Below the pieces are notes generated by a model. The model saw only the letters and a program-made list of their open reading frames with translations. It was not told where the DNA came from and did not search any database. A stretch of DNA of 12,071 nt. Origin: Heyndrickxia sporothermodurans. GTDB lineage: Bacteria > Bacillota > Bacilli > Bacillales > Bacillaceae_C. Below, in pieces: positions 5,748-12,071 of this stretch (positions within the stretch are counted from its first letter, which is position 1; every line of letters begins with the position of its first letter). Location of the stretch: NCBI RefSeq assembly GCF_016785185.1, contig NZ_JAEKDY010000106.1. One strand, 5' to 3'. A program made the translations under genes and the position numbers.

Positions 5748-6659
5748 TTATTCCGTCGGTTGTGGATGTTGTGACATCATTAGATTTTTTGTCATTTCCT
5801 CAGCTTCTTGTTGATCCTTTTTAAACCATTTATAGAATATTCTTGCTAGTACAATTCCATAAATGACTTCCTGAACAAGTTTCATAATAATCGCCCCTAG
5901 TTGTTGATCCTCAACAACAGGAAGTTTTGAAAATAACTCTGGTCCGCTTAAGTTAAGACCAGCCAATGTATCTGTTGGTACACATAACGCCATCGCTTGA
6001 AGCCAAAGAGCTCCATTCGAATACGTTTCATATAACGGTTTTCCAGCAAAAATTAAAATTCCACAAGCCGGGGTAAGTAACATCGCGCTTGAAAATAAAT
6101 AACCAACCCGTTTCAATCCATTTAATTGCTTTTGGCCAGGTAATGTATTAATTAATGGCCACCACATAAACATAGCAAGTAAAAACAAGGACATAGTGTA
6201 TGCACTGTGAGCAGTCTCACTCATTTTTATCTTATCAAAGATAAATGGAAGATGATAAAACGAAAAAGCAACATTAAACAGAATCACTGCTAAGACTGGT
6301 TTTGTAAAAAAACGAAAAATTGTTTTTACTACCGGAAGCCGTATAAATGCTTCCCAAAGCCAATTTGGTATACTTAGCATGAGCAATGGAGTCATAATCA
6401 TTAATAAAATAGACATTTGTACCATGTGATAAGTAAACATAATGTGAGCCAAAAGATCGATTGGCGACCCTTTTACTAAATAAAGCAAAAGCATTGAAAT
6501 AATGAAGTAAATCGCTTGTTTTCGCTTTAACGGCTCACTATTTTTAAAATCTTTTCTCCACTTTGTTGTAATTAAAAAGTATAAAACCGACATAAATAGA
6601 ATCGTTATGATAAAAAACGGACTCCATAATGCCTGGAAACCAAATATGCTTAAAGGCAT
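5748..6659 (-). CDS. ctaG: CtaG, cytochrome c oxidase (caa3) assembly factor
   Basis: CtaG is a polytopic membrane protein needed in B. subtilis for active caa3 oxidase and thought to help form the CuB centre of subunit I. This 303-residue protein has the family layout of about seven membrane helices and begins with SIFGFQALWSP, close to Bacillus CtaG. The LLAHIMFTYHMVQM segment holds His72 and His78, candidates for metal handling, and MWWPLINTLPG and GNGALWLQ-like segments fit the family. The C-terminal 30 residues are charged and face the cytoplasm. I chose ATG 6657–6659, because AGAGGTG lies 6–7 bases upstream; the GTG at 6666 is inside that site. A terminator after ctaF and a strong promoter (6738–6766) give it separate transcription. 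Its leader holds a repeated TTGTACAAG motif. Confidence 0.95.
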   Translation of the reverse strand: MPLSIFGFQALWSPFFIITILFMSVLYFLITTKWRKDFKNSEPLKRKQAIYFIISMLLLYLVKGSPIDLLAHIMFTYHMVQMSILLMIMTPLLMLSIPNWLWEAFIRLPVVKTIFRFFTKPVLAVILFNVAFSFYHLPFIFDKIKMSETAHSAYTMSLFLLAMFMWWPLINTLPGQKQLNGLKRVGYLFSSAMLLTPACGILIFAGKPLYETYSNGALWLQAMALCVPTDTLAGLNLSGPELFSKLPVVEDQQLGAIIMKLVQEVIYGIVLARIFYKWFKKDQQEAEEMTKNLMMSQHPQPTE

Positions 6660-6681
6660 TGCCTTCACCTCTTTTTAGATT

Positions 6682-6714
6682 TTGTACAAGTCTACCATCT
6701 ATAAGTTGTACAAG
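6682..6714 (-). repeat. Duplicated palindromic motif in the ctaG leader
   Basis: TTGTACAAG occurs at 6682–6690 and again at 6706–6714, 24 bp apart. Its core TTGTACAA is a perfect palindrome. Both copies lie between the predicted ctaG transcription start (about 6731) and its ribosome binding site. Because the core is self-complementary, the two copies can also pair in RNA as an 8-bp stem with a 16-nt loop ending about 14 bases before the binding site. It may be a two-site operator or an RNA hairpin; no regulator is evident. Confidence 0.5.
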
Positions 6715-6737
6715 TAAATGTTGATTCCTCTCATTCC

Positions 6738-6766
6738 ATTATACTTTTGTAAAAATGAATCTTCAA
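6738..6766 (-). promoter_or_regulatory. Probable sigma-A promoter of ctaG
   Basis: On the minus strand, −35 TTGAAG (6761–6766) and a perfect −10 TATAAT (6738–6743) are exactly 17 bp apart. It sits between the ctaF terminator and ctaG, giving a leader of about 70 bases. Confidence 0.65.
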
Positions 6767-6819
6767 TCTTCCATGATGACAATCTATTGACAGTTTACCT
6801 AAAGGAATTATTCCTTCAA

Positions 6820-6849
6820 AAAAAATCCAGTCTTTCGACTGGATTTTTT
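6820..6849 (-). terminator. Rho-independent terminator after ctaF
   Basis: A 13-bp perfect stem, AAAAAATCCAGTC (6820–6832) paired with 6837–6849, forms a GAAA tetraloop on the minus strand and ends in a T-run. It lies against the ctaF stop at 6851 and ends the ctaCDEF message. Confidence 0.93.
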
Positions 6850-6850
6850 C

Positions 6851-7183
6851 TTACCACCAAATAATAGTGAAAAATGTTAACAATGTTAGAAATCCGACAA
6901 AAGCTCCTGAGAAAAGAAAGAGCTGTGGAGCCTCATGTCCTTTATGGCTCATATGCATAAAATAATATAATTGGAATATTACTTGCACAACTGCCATTAA
7001 AAGAATGACCGGAATCGTAAACCATTTTGATAAGTCAGCGGCAACCGCACCGAAAGCAATGAGAGTTAATAAAATCATCAAGACAAATGAAACAACTTGA
7101 TATTTCATTTCCTCCGCGCTTTTACGACGACGATACTCATAGTCTACTCTTGGGTTGCCGGTATTTGTTTGTTCGTTTGTCAT
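6851..7183 (-). CDS. ctaF: CtaF, cytochrome c oxidase subunit IV
   Basis: The small subunit IV of the caa3 oxidase, a membrane protein of 110 residues that helps stabilise the complex. Its polar N-terminus (about 1–27, with YEYRRRKSAEEMKYQ) faces the cytoplasm and is followed by three predicted membrane helices (about 29–49, 55–78 and 87–109). Length and layout match the prokaryotic caa3 subunit IV family, and QLYYFMHMSHKGHEAP before the last helix is characteristic. The ATG is four bases after the ctaE stop, and its weak binding site (GGTGGG) is inside the last ctaE codons, so translation is probably coupled. It is the last gene before a strong terminator. Confidence 0.95.
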   Translation of the reverse strand: MTNEQTNTGNPRVDYEYRRRKSAEEMKYQVVSFVLMILLTLIAFGAVAADLSKWFTIPVILLMAVVQVIFQLYYFMHMSHKGHEAPQLFLFSGAFVGFLTLLTFFTIIWW

Positions 7184-7187
7184 ATTC

Positions 7188-7817
7188 TTATCCCACCATT
7201 CCCATTAAGTATACGACTGTGAAGATGAATACCCATACAACGTCAATGAAATGCCAATAAAGACTAGCAACATAAAATTTCGGTGCGTTGTACAGATCCA
7301 AACCACGACCTGCATTGCGAATCATTAGTGACAAGATCCAACATAATCCAAAAGCAACGTGGGCACCATGGAAACCTACTAAAGTATAGAAGGCTGATCC
7401 AAATGCACTGCTTGTAAATGTATGATGGAAGTGACTTACATAATGATTAAATTCATAAATCTCTAAACCTAAGAATGCAGCACCTAATAGTACAGTTACT
7501 AATAACCATGCTTGCATTTTTTTAAATGCAAAGTTTTTCATATGATACATTGCATATACACTGGTAATTGAACTTGTCAATAACAGCATTGTAGCAATAA
7601 ATGATAATGGTAATTCAAATAGGTCTTTTGCATGCGCCATGGATGGATCAGGCACTTTATCTTTTAGAGCAATATATGTTGCAAATAAGGAGGCGAATAA
7701 CACCGTTTCGCCGCCAAGGAATAACCAGAAACCTAAAAATTTGTTCTTCCCTTCGAGGGTTGCTTTTTCAGGTGCTTCAGGCCATGTTTTTGGAGTAAAC
7801 TTTTCTTCAACATGCAT
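7188..7817 (-). CDS. ctaE: CtaE, cytochrome c oxidase subunit III
   Basis: Subunit III of the heme-copper oxidase, a 209-residue membrane protein with about five helices, close to the 207 residues I recall for B. subtilis. It has no redox centre and stabilises the catalytic core and its proton uptake. Family signatures are FLGLEIYEF (about 114–122), GFHGAHV (about 149–155) and YWHFIDVVWVFIF near residues 187–199. The ATG overlaps the ctaD stop by one base (TAATG), with AAGGGGGT in the end of ctaD as binding site, so translation is coupled to subunit I, which fits the 1:1 need of the complex. Confidence 0.97.
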   Translation of the reverse strand: MHVEEKFTPKTWPEAPEKATLEGKNKFLGFWLFLGGETVLFASLFATYIALKDKVPDPSMAHAKDLFELPLSFIATMLLLTSSITSVYAMYHMKNFAFKKMQAWLLVTVLLGAAFLGLEIYEFNHYVSHFHHTFTSSAFGSAFYTLVGFHGAHVAFGLCWILSLMIRNAGRGLDLYNAPKFYVASLYWHFIDVVWVFIFTVVYLMGMVG

Positions 7818-9694
7818 TACGCCTTAACCCCCTTATCGTTATCATCTTCAATTAATTCTTCTTTATGAATATGAAAACCATGATCATCTTTAAGAGAACG
7901 TATTAACATTGATCCAAATGCGATCGCTAATCCAATAATTAACACTGGAATTCCCCAAGTATTTCCTTCATCTCCGTGATACATTGCACCAAATGCTGCA
8001 ATAAATAATCCTAAAGAAATGAATACTGGCAAAATTGATCCATTTGGCATATGGATGTCACCAAGTGGTTCCGCAGGTGTTAATTCTTTTTTACCTTCCA
8101 TTTTTTCAATCCACCAAGTATCGATACCACGAACTAATGGAAGTTGCTTAAAATTGTAGAAAGGTGGTGGTGATGGAATTGCCCATTCAAGTGTACGTCC
8201 ATCTCCCCAAGGGTCGTTCCCCACTCTTTTATTACGTACTGAAGTCACAACGATATTAATTAACATTACGATAACACCGAAGGCCATGAAAGCTGCCCCG
8301 ATGGAGCTAACTAAGTTCCCAGTTTCTAAACCTTGATTCGGAAGGAACTTCCAAATACGACGAGGCATACCCATTAGTCCTAAGAAATGTTGGATAAAGA
8401 ATGTTAAATGGAACCCGATTAAGAATGTCCAGAAAGTGATCTTTCCTAATGTTTCATTAAGCATCGTTCCAAACATTTTTGGCCAATAGAATTGTGTACC
8501 CGCTAATAGAGCAAATACTACACCACCAACAATTACATAGTGGAAGTGAGCTACTACGAAATAAGTATCATGATATTGATAATCCGCTGGCGCAGCTGCA
8601 AGCATTACACCTGTTACCCCACCCATTAAGAATGAAGGAATGAAAGCTGCTGCCCATAACATTGGCGTTGTAAATTTAATATTACCGCCCCACATTGTTA
8701 ATAGCCAGTTGAATATTTTCATACCTGTTGGAATGGCGATAGTCATTGTTGCAACCGCAAAGATTGCATTTGCAATATTCCCTAGACCAACTGTAAACAT
8801 ATGGTGAGCCCAAACCATGAATCCAAGGAATCCGATCAAGACTGTAGCAAACACCATTGATGAATAACCGAACAATCTTTTTCTTGAGAATACCGCAAAG
8901 ATTTCTGAGAAAATACCGAATGCAGGTAAAATTAAGATATATACTTCCGGGTGTCCGAAAATCCAGAATAAATGTTCCCAAATAATTGTATTACCGCCGC
9001 CGGCAACTTCAAAGAATTGAGCGCCAAACATACGGTCAAATGTTAACATGAACATTCCTACTGTTAGCGGTGGGAATGCAAATAAAATTAATGCAGATGT
9101 GACAAAAGTTGTCCAAGTGAACATTGGCATACGCATATATGTCATACCTGGTGCACGCATATTAATAATGGTAACTAAGAAGTTAATACCACCCATTAAT
9201 GTACCAAAACCGGTAATCTGTAAACCTAATGCGTAGAAATCCACACCATGTCCTGGTGATGCTAATGATAATGATGCATATGAAGTCCAACCTGCATCAG
9301 GAGCACCGCCTAAGAACCATGATAAGTTAATGAAAACTCCCCCAAAGAAAAACAACCAAAACCCTAATGAGTTAACAAACGGGAACGCAACATCACGTGC
9401 GCCAATTTGTAACGGCATGACTGCATTCATAAATGCGAATACAAGAGGCATTGCCGCCAAGAATATCATGGTCGTACCATGCATTGTGAGAACTTCGTTA
9501 TAAAGACCAGCACTGACAAAGTTACTATCAGGAAGTGCAAGCTGGATACGAATGATCATTGCTTCAATACCACCGATTAAAAAGAACAATCCCCCTGCAA
9601 TTAAATAAAGAATTGCGATCTTTTTATGGTCTACTGTTGTTAAATAGTCCCAAACGACAGCACCAAAGCCTTTTTTCTGAGCTTTACTACTCAC
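7817..9694 (-). CDS. ctaD: CtaD, cytochrome c oxidase subunit I
   Basis: The catalytic subunit: it takes electrons from CuA in subunit II through heme a to the heme a3–CuB centre, reduces O2 to water and pumps protons. All ligands are present: His72 and His385 for heme a, His383 for heme a3, and His248, His297 and His298 for CuB. Tyr252, in GHPEVY, is the cross-linked tyrosine, and Glu250 in the same motif marks an A1-type (D-channel) oxidase. The 625 residues are close to the 622 of B. subtilis and include the C-terminal extension with two extra helices (about 555–606) found in caa3 enzymes. The GTG start follows GGGAGG by seven bases. It lies 32 bp after ctaC and overlaps ctaE by one base. 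Confidence 0.98.
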   Translation of the reverse strand: MSSKAQKKGFGAVVWDYLTTVDHKKIAILYLIAGGLFFLIGGIEAMIIRIQLALPDSNFVSAGLYNEVLTMHGTTMIFLAAMPLVFAFMNAVMPLQIGARDVAFPFVNSLGFWLFFFGGVFINLSWFLGGAPDAGWTSYASLSLASPGHGVDFYALGLQITGFGTLMGGINFLVTIINMRAPGMTYMRMPMFTWTTFVTSALILFAFPPLTVGMFMLTFDRMFGAQFFEVAGGGNTIIWEHLFWIFGHPEVYILILPAFGIFSEIFAVFSRKRLFGYSSMVFATVLIGFLGFMVWAHHMFTVGLGNIANAIFAVATMTIAIPTGMKIFNWLLTMWGGNIKFTTPMLWAAAFIPSFLMGGVTGVMLAAAPADYQYHDTYFVVAHFHYVIVGGVVFALLAGTQFYWPKMFGTMLNETLGKITFWTFLIGFHLTFFIQHFLGLMGMPRRIWKFLPNQGLETGNLVSSIGAAFMAFGVIVMLINIVVTSVRNKRVGNDPWGDGRTLEWAIPSPPPFYNFKQLPLVRGIDTWWIEKMEGKKELTPAEPLGDIHMPNGSILPVFISLGLFIAAFGAMYHGDEGNTWGIPVLIIGLAIAFGSMLIRSLKDDHGFHIHKEELIEDDNDKGVKA

Positions 9695-9726
9695 AGTTAA
9701 ACCTCCCTTTATGCCTTAATAACCAA

Positions 9727-10824
9727 TTATTGTTGTACTTTTAATCCCATTAAATATTCCGCTAATGCATCTAAATCTTGATCAGACAAGTTTTTAAATG
9801 CAGGCATTTTATTTCCTGGTTTATAAGCTTGTGGATCTTTAATCCATTTTTTTATATTTTCTTTATTATGATCCAAGATACCTGCTACACGTTCACGTTC
9901 ACCAAAATCAGTTAAGTTTGGTGCTCTACGTGCCGTTTCAGGTGTAGAATTGTCCGGTGAAACTGCATGACAGCCAATACAAGAGTTTGGCATTTTGCTT
10001 TTGAAAATATCTTCACCTTGTTTAGCTAGATCAGATGTTGGCTGTACGCCTTCTTTTCCAACACTTTTCATATTCTTAACCCATTGCGCAAAGTCATCTT
10101 GTGACATCGGTTTAACTTTAAAATCCATTAAAGCATGTGACGGTCCGCAAAGTTCAGCACATTTTCCGTAAAATACGTCTCCGGCTTCTTTTGCTTTTTG
10201 ACTATCAAATTTCAACCAGAATTTATTGACATTATCCACATTCGTATCGATTTTCCCACCAACTGCAGGAATCCAGAATGAATGCTTAACATCAGATGAT
10301 TTTAAAGAGAAATATACTTTTTGATCAGTTGGAACAACTAAATCTTGACTTGTAACAATTCCTAAGCCAGGATATTCGAATTCCCACCAGTATAGATTCG
10401 AACGAACATTGACAACCAACTCTTTTGGCTTACCATCTTTGTCCTTTTTCTCCATTGCAGCCGTATCACCTAGATTAAAGGTAGCTGCAACTACTGGTAT
10501 TGCAAGAACAAGTAATAGAATAATCGGAATAACTGTCCAAATAATTTCAAGAACATGATTTCCTTCCACTTGTTTTGGTATCATGTTTTCTTTTGCTTTT
10601 GTCCGACGGAAGCGAATAATCGCAACAACGAAAATAACTACTACTACAGCAATTACAATAACCATAATGCCAGTACTCAATAACATTAGATCATATTGCT
10701 TTTGCGCGACTTCACCTGCTGGTTTTAGTGCTGATAAGAATGGTTCACCACCACAGCCGGAAAGAGCTAGCGCCAAAACAGCAAATACTGAGACAAGACG
10801 CCATTTTTTCAGCCATTGTTTCAT
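9727..10824 (-). CDS. ctaC: CtaC, cytochrome c oxidase subunit II with fused cytochrome c
   Basis: Subunit II of caa3 oxidase: it receives electrons through its own cytochrome c domain and passes them from CuA to subunit I. Order of parts in 365 residues: lipoprotein signal peptide with lipobox LSGC (Cys24); two membrane helices (about 46–70 and 92–115); cupredoxin domain with the CuA ligands His181, Cys222, Glu224, Cys226, His230 and Met233; then a cytochrome c domain with heme site CIGCH (Cys282, Cys285, His286) and Met340 in NKMPAF as probable axial ligand. The ATG has only a weak site (GTGGGG, about 12 bases upstream), so translation may be modest or helped by other sequences. It follows ctaB by 90 bp and precedes ctaD by 32 bp. 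No clear promoter or CcpA site was found in front. Confidence 0.98.
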   Translation of the reverse strand: MKQWLKKWRLVSVFAVLALALSGCGGEPFLSALKPAGEVAQKQYDLMLLSTGIMVIVIAVVVVIFVVAIIRFRRTKAKENMIPKQVEGNHVLEIIWTVIPIILLLVLAIPVVAATFNLGDTAAMEKKDKDGKPKELVVNVRSNLYWWEFEYPGLGIVTSQDLVVPTDQKVYFSLKSSDVKHSFWIPAVGGKIDTNVDNVNKFWLKFDSQKAKEAGDVFYGKCAELCGPSHALMDFKVKPMSQDDFAQWVKNMKSVGKEGVQPTSDLAKQGEDIFKSKMPNSCIGCHAVSPDNSTPETARRAPNLTDFGERERVAGILDHNKENIKKWIKDPQAYKPGNKMPAFKNLSDQDLDALAEYLMGLKVQQ

Positions 10825-10914
10825 AGCTTAATCAAACCCCACTTTCATTTTATGTCTTTCGTTACAAGGACTGTAATATATATGGATTTCTTTTAAAAGA
10901 AAGAATTCCCGAAG
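10825..10914. promoter_or_regulatory. ctaB–ctaC intergenic region with a 14-bp palindrome
   Basis: Ninety AT-rich bases separate ctaB and ctaC. They contain the palindrome TTCTTTTAAAAGAA (10888–10901), without a terminator-like T-run on the minus strand. A weak −10-like TAAAAT lies near 10843–10848, but no good −35 goes with it. In B. subtilis ctaC has its own promoter, so one may be hidden here, but the sequence does not show it clearly. Confidence 0.3.
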
Positions 10915-11826
10915 TTAAATAAGGGTAACGATTACCATTGCAACAAACAAAATCGTTAAGTAATTTAATGAATACACAAACATCATTCTAGCCCATTTTA
11001 TATCATCCTTCATTTTAAAACCATATAACCCTATAGCTAACCATCCTATATTAAATAGAGTAGCAATAATAAAGAATGCTATGCCTAATGGTAGAAGGAA
11101 AAATGGCAGTGGCAGTAAACAGGCAACCCATATTACGATATGAATTTTAGTCACTTCAAACCCTTTTACTACCGGTAACATCGGTATATTTGCAGCTCGG
11201 TATTCCTCACAACGCTTCATTGCTAAAGCATAAAAATGAGGCGGCTGCCAAATAAACATCATCAAAAAGAGTACCCATGCAATCGTATCTAAATTTGGAT
11301 CTACAGCTGCCCATCCGATTAAAGGCGGAACTGCACCCGATATACTTCCAACAATCGTATTACTTACATATAAACGTTTAGACCACATAGAATATAAAAC
11401 AACATAACTGAAAATACCAATAATACCTATTATCCCTGCAGTGATTGACGTCATAAATAAAAGAATTGTTCCAAGTATAATAAAAGAAAATCCGATCGTT
11501 AATACTTTTGCACCACTCATTTTGCCGGTTACCGTTGGTCTTGATTTTGTCCTACTCATAATAGGATCAATATCACGGTCAATGAAATTATTAATACTGC
11601 ATGAACCTGCGATAATTAAAGCTGATCCAAGTAAAGTAAGAATGACAATATGTATTGACTCTAAGAAGTGTTGATTAGTAAATACTAATGCCAGCCACAG
11701 ACCAGTAAAAGTAGTTATTAGATTTGAATTAACAATCCCTATTTTAATTAAAGATAAAAAATCCTTAATTGCCGTAGTTTCCGGAATGTTTGCCTTTTCA
11801 ATCTCGATCACTCGACTATTTGACAT
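10915..11826 (-). CDS. ctaB: CtaB, heme O synthase (protoheme IX farnesyltransferase)
   Basis: A UbiA-family integral membrane prenyltransferase that joins farnesyl diphosphate to heme B to give heme O, which CtaA then oxidises to heme A for this oxidase. The first aspartate-rich motif NNFIDRDID (79–87) is followed by SRTKSRP (91–97), typical of heme O synthases; the second conserved region is KRCEEYRAANIPMLPVVKG, in the family form. About nine membrane helices are predicted and the 303-residue length is close to B. subtilis CtaB. I chose ATG 11824–11826, preceded by GGGGGGGAG; an in-frame ATG at 11878 would add 18 residues, including a translated binding site, and is rejected. The upstream region runs into the right terminal repeat after 117 bp, so the native promoter may be disturbed. 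Confidence 0.97.
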   Translation of the reverse strand: MSNSRVIEIEKANIPETTAIKDFLSLIKIGIVNSNLITTFTGLWLALVFTNQHFLESIHIVILTLLGSALIIAGSCSINNFIDRDIDPIMSRTKSRPTVTGKMSGAKVLTIGFSFIILGTILLFMTSITAGIIGIIGIFSYVVLYSMWSKRLYVSNTIVGSISGAVPPLIGWAAVDPNLDTIAWVLFLMMFIWQPPHFYALAMKRCEEYRAANIPMLPVVKGFEVTKIHIVIWVACLLPLPFFLLPLGIAFFIIATLFNIGWLAIGLYGFKMKDDIKWARMMFVYSLNYLTILFVAMVIVTLI

Positions 11827-11943
11827 TCGCTCCCCCCCTCGTTTGTAATAAACAACATATATAATATTACTATAAAACAAATTTTACCGTTTTTCTATAA
11901 CCCAGCGAATTTTCGTTAATTGTTCACTTTTGACCTTATTATG
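11827..11943. promoter_or_regulatory. Upstream region of ctaB, cut short by the right repeat
   Basis: These 117 AT-rich bases hold the ctaB binding site (GGGGGGGAG) and should hold its promoter. The best candidate is TAAAAT with TTCGCT 17 bp upstream (about 11883–11911), a weak match. A divergent ctaA would be expected beyond; none starts before the repeat. Confidence 0.3.
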
Positions 11944-12071
11944 TGAGTCAATTTCATAATTGCTCTTTTTAAAAATACAGAATCCTACAGAATTTCTAAA
12001 ATATATTTTTAAAAACAGAAATCATGCTACTTGTTGCTGATTTAATTGTACATTAATTCGGTCTGCGGCTA
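11944..12071 (-). repeat. Right copy of 128-bp perfect terminal inverted repeat
   Basis: This is the exact reverse complement of bases 1–128, so the same 15-codon tail lies on the minus strand (about 12022–12069). It begins 117 bp upstream of the ctaB start. In related Bacillaceae this position is occupied by the ctaA–ctaB divergent intergenic region, so the repeat either interrupts that region or marks where the assembled contig ended. The outer edge carries TTGACT, a good −35-like hexamer pointing toward ctaB, but no convincing −10 follows at 16–18 bp. Confidence 0.85.

Noticed and set aside
6657..6668. GTG start of ctaG at 6666–6668
   Set aside because: The GTG is part of the AGAGGTG binding site that serves the ATG at 6657–6659.
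6801..6816. Second hairpin (AAGGAAT/ATTCCTT) beside the ctaF terminator
   Set aside because: The arms leave only one base for the loop, so only a shorter stem could form, and no T-run follows it on the minus strand.
8682..9236. Open frames inside ctaD in other frames and on the other strand
   Set aside because: They overlap essential ctaD codons, have no binding sites and make no recognisable protein.
10825..10914. CcpA cre site in front of ctaC
   Set aside because: TGTAACGAAAGACA looks similar at first, but the central CG is shifted by one base relative to the cre consensus and other positions fail.
11824..11880. Longer ctaB reading from an ATG at 11878–11880
   Set aside because: The extra 18 codons include the translated ribosome binding site (GGGGGGGAG) of the internal ATG at 11824–11826, which fits known CtaB lengths; the upstream ATG has no binding site.
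1..12071. Terminal inverted repeats as the ends of a linear plasmid or phage
   Set aside because: The content is core respiratory and sporulation-linked chromosomal genes with no replication, partition or phage genes, so the repeat is better explained by inverted copies of an element or by assembly.
1..12071. tRNA, rRNA, CRISPR array or riboswitch
   Set aside because: No cloverleaf-type sequence, no regularly spaced direct repeats and no recognisable riboswitch core was seen in any intergenic region.

Overview
The window looks like a piece of chromosome from an aerobic, endospore-forming Bacillaceae bacterium. It is AT-rich, has strong AAGGAGG-type ribosome binding sites, uses GTG and TTG starts, and carries the cta–ylb gene neighbourhood known from Bacillus subtilis and relatives. 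Nothing in the sequence fixes the genus.

Right half (about 5200–11830, all on the minus strand): the assembly and structural genes of the caa3-type cytochrome c oxidase. In transcription order these are ctaB (heme O synthase), ctaC (subunit II with CuA and a fused cytochrome c domain), ctaD (subunit I), ctaE (III), ctaF (IV), then a terminator, then ctaG (assembly factor) behind its own likely promoter, then a DUF420 membrane protein (CtaM/YozB type). Together they supply the heme precursor, the catalytic core and the maturation factors for one terminal oxidase. ctaA (heme A synthase), usually beside ctaB, is not inside the window.

Middle (4447–5171): a 365-bp divergent promoter region and a plus-strand yugN-like gene that shares a bidirectional terminator with the DUF420 gene. 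Left half (1110–4446, minus strand): ylbC (membrane-anchored CAP/SCP-domain protein), ylbD (YlbD-like spore-coat protein), ylbE, a small lipoprotein, ylbF/ricF (Fe-S component of the RicAFT complex) and ylbG. Hairpin terminators split this run into short transcription units. At the far left are a plus-strand conserved gene (676–1065) and a minus-strand membrane-anchored protein (113–550) whose 3' end looks cut off.

The strangest feature is structural. The first 128 bp and the last 128 bp are exact reverse complements, so the 12-kb block sits between inverted copies of one sequence. That sequence contains a 15-codon open tail ending in TGA, and at the left end it supplies the last codons and stop of the 113–550 gene. 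I read it as the same end of a multicopy mobile element present at both sides in opposite orientation, or as an assembly break or fold-back at such a repeat. The sequence alone cannot decide. I found no new multi-gene system. The other useful observations are start-codon corrections (TTG for ricF, CTG for ylbC, internal ATGs for ctaB, ctaG, ylbD and the lipoprotein) and a duplicated palindromic motif in the ctaG leader.
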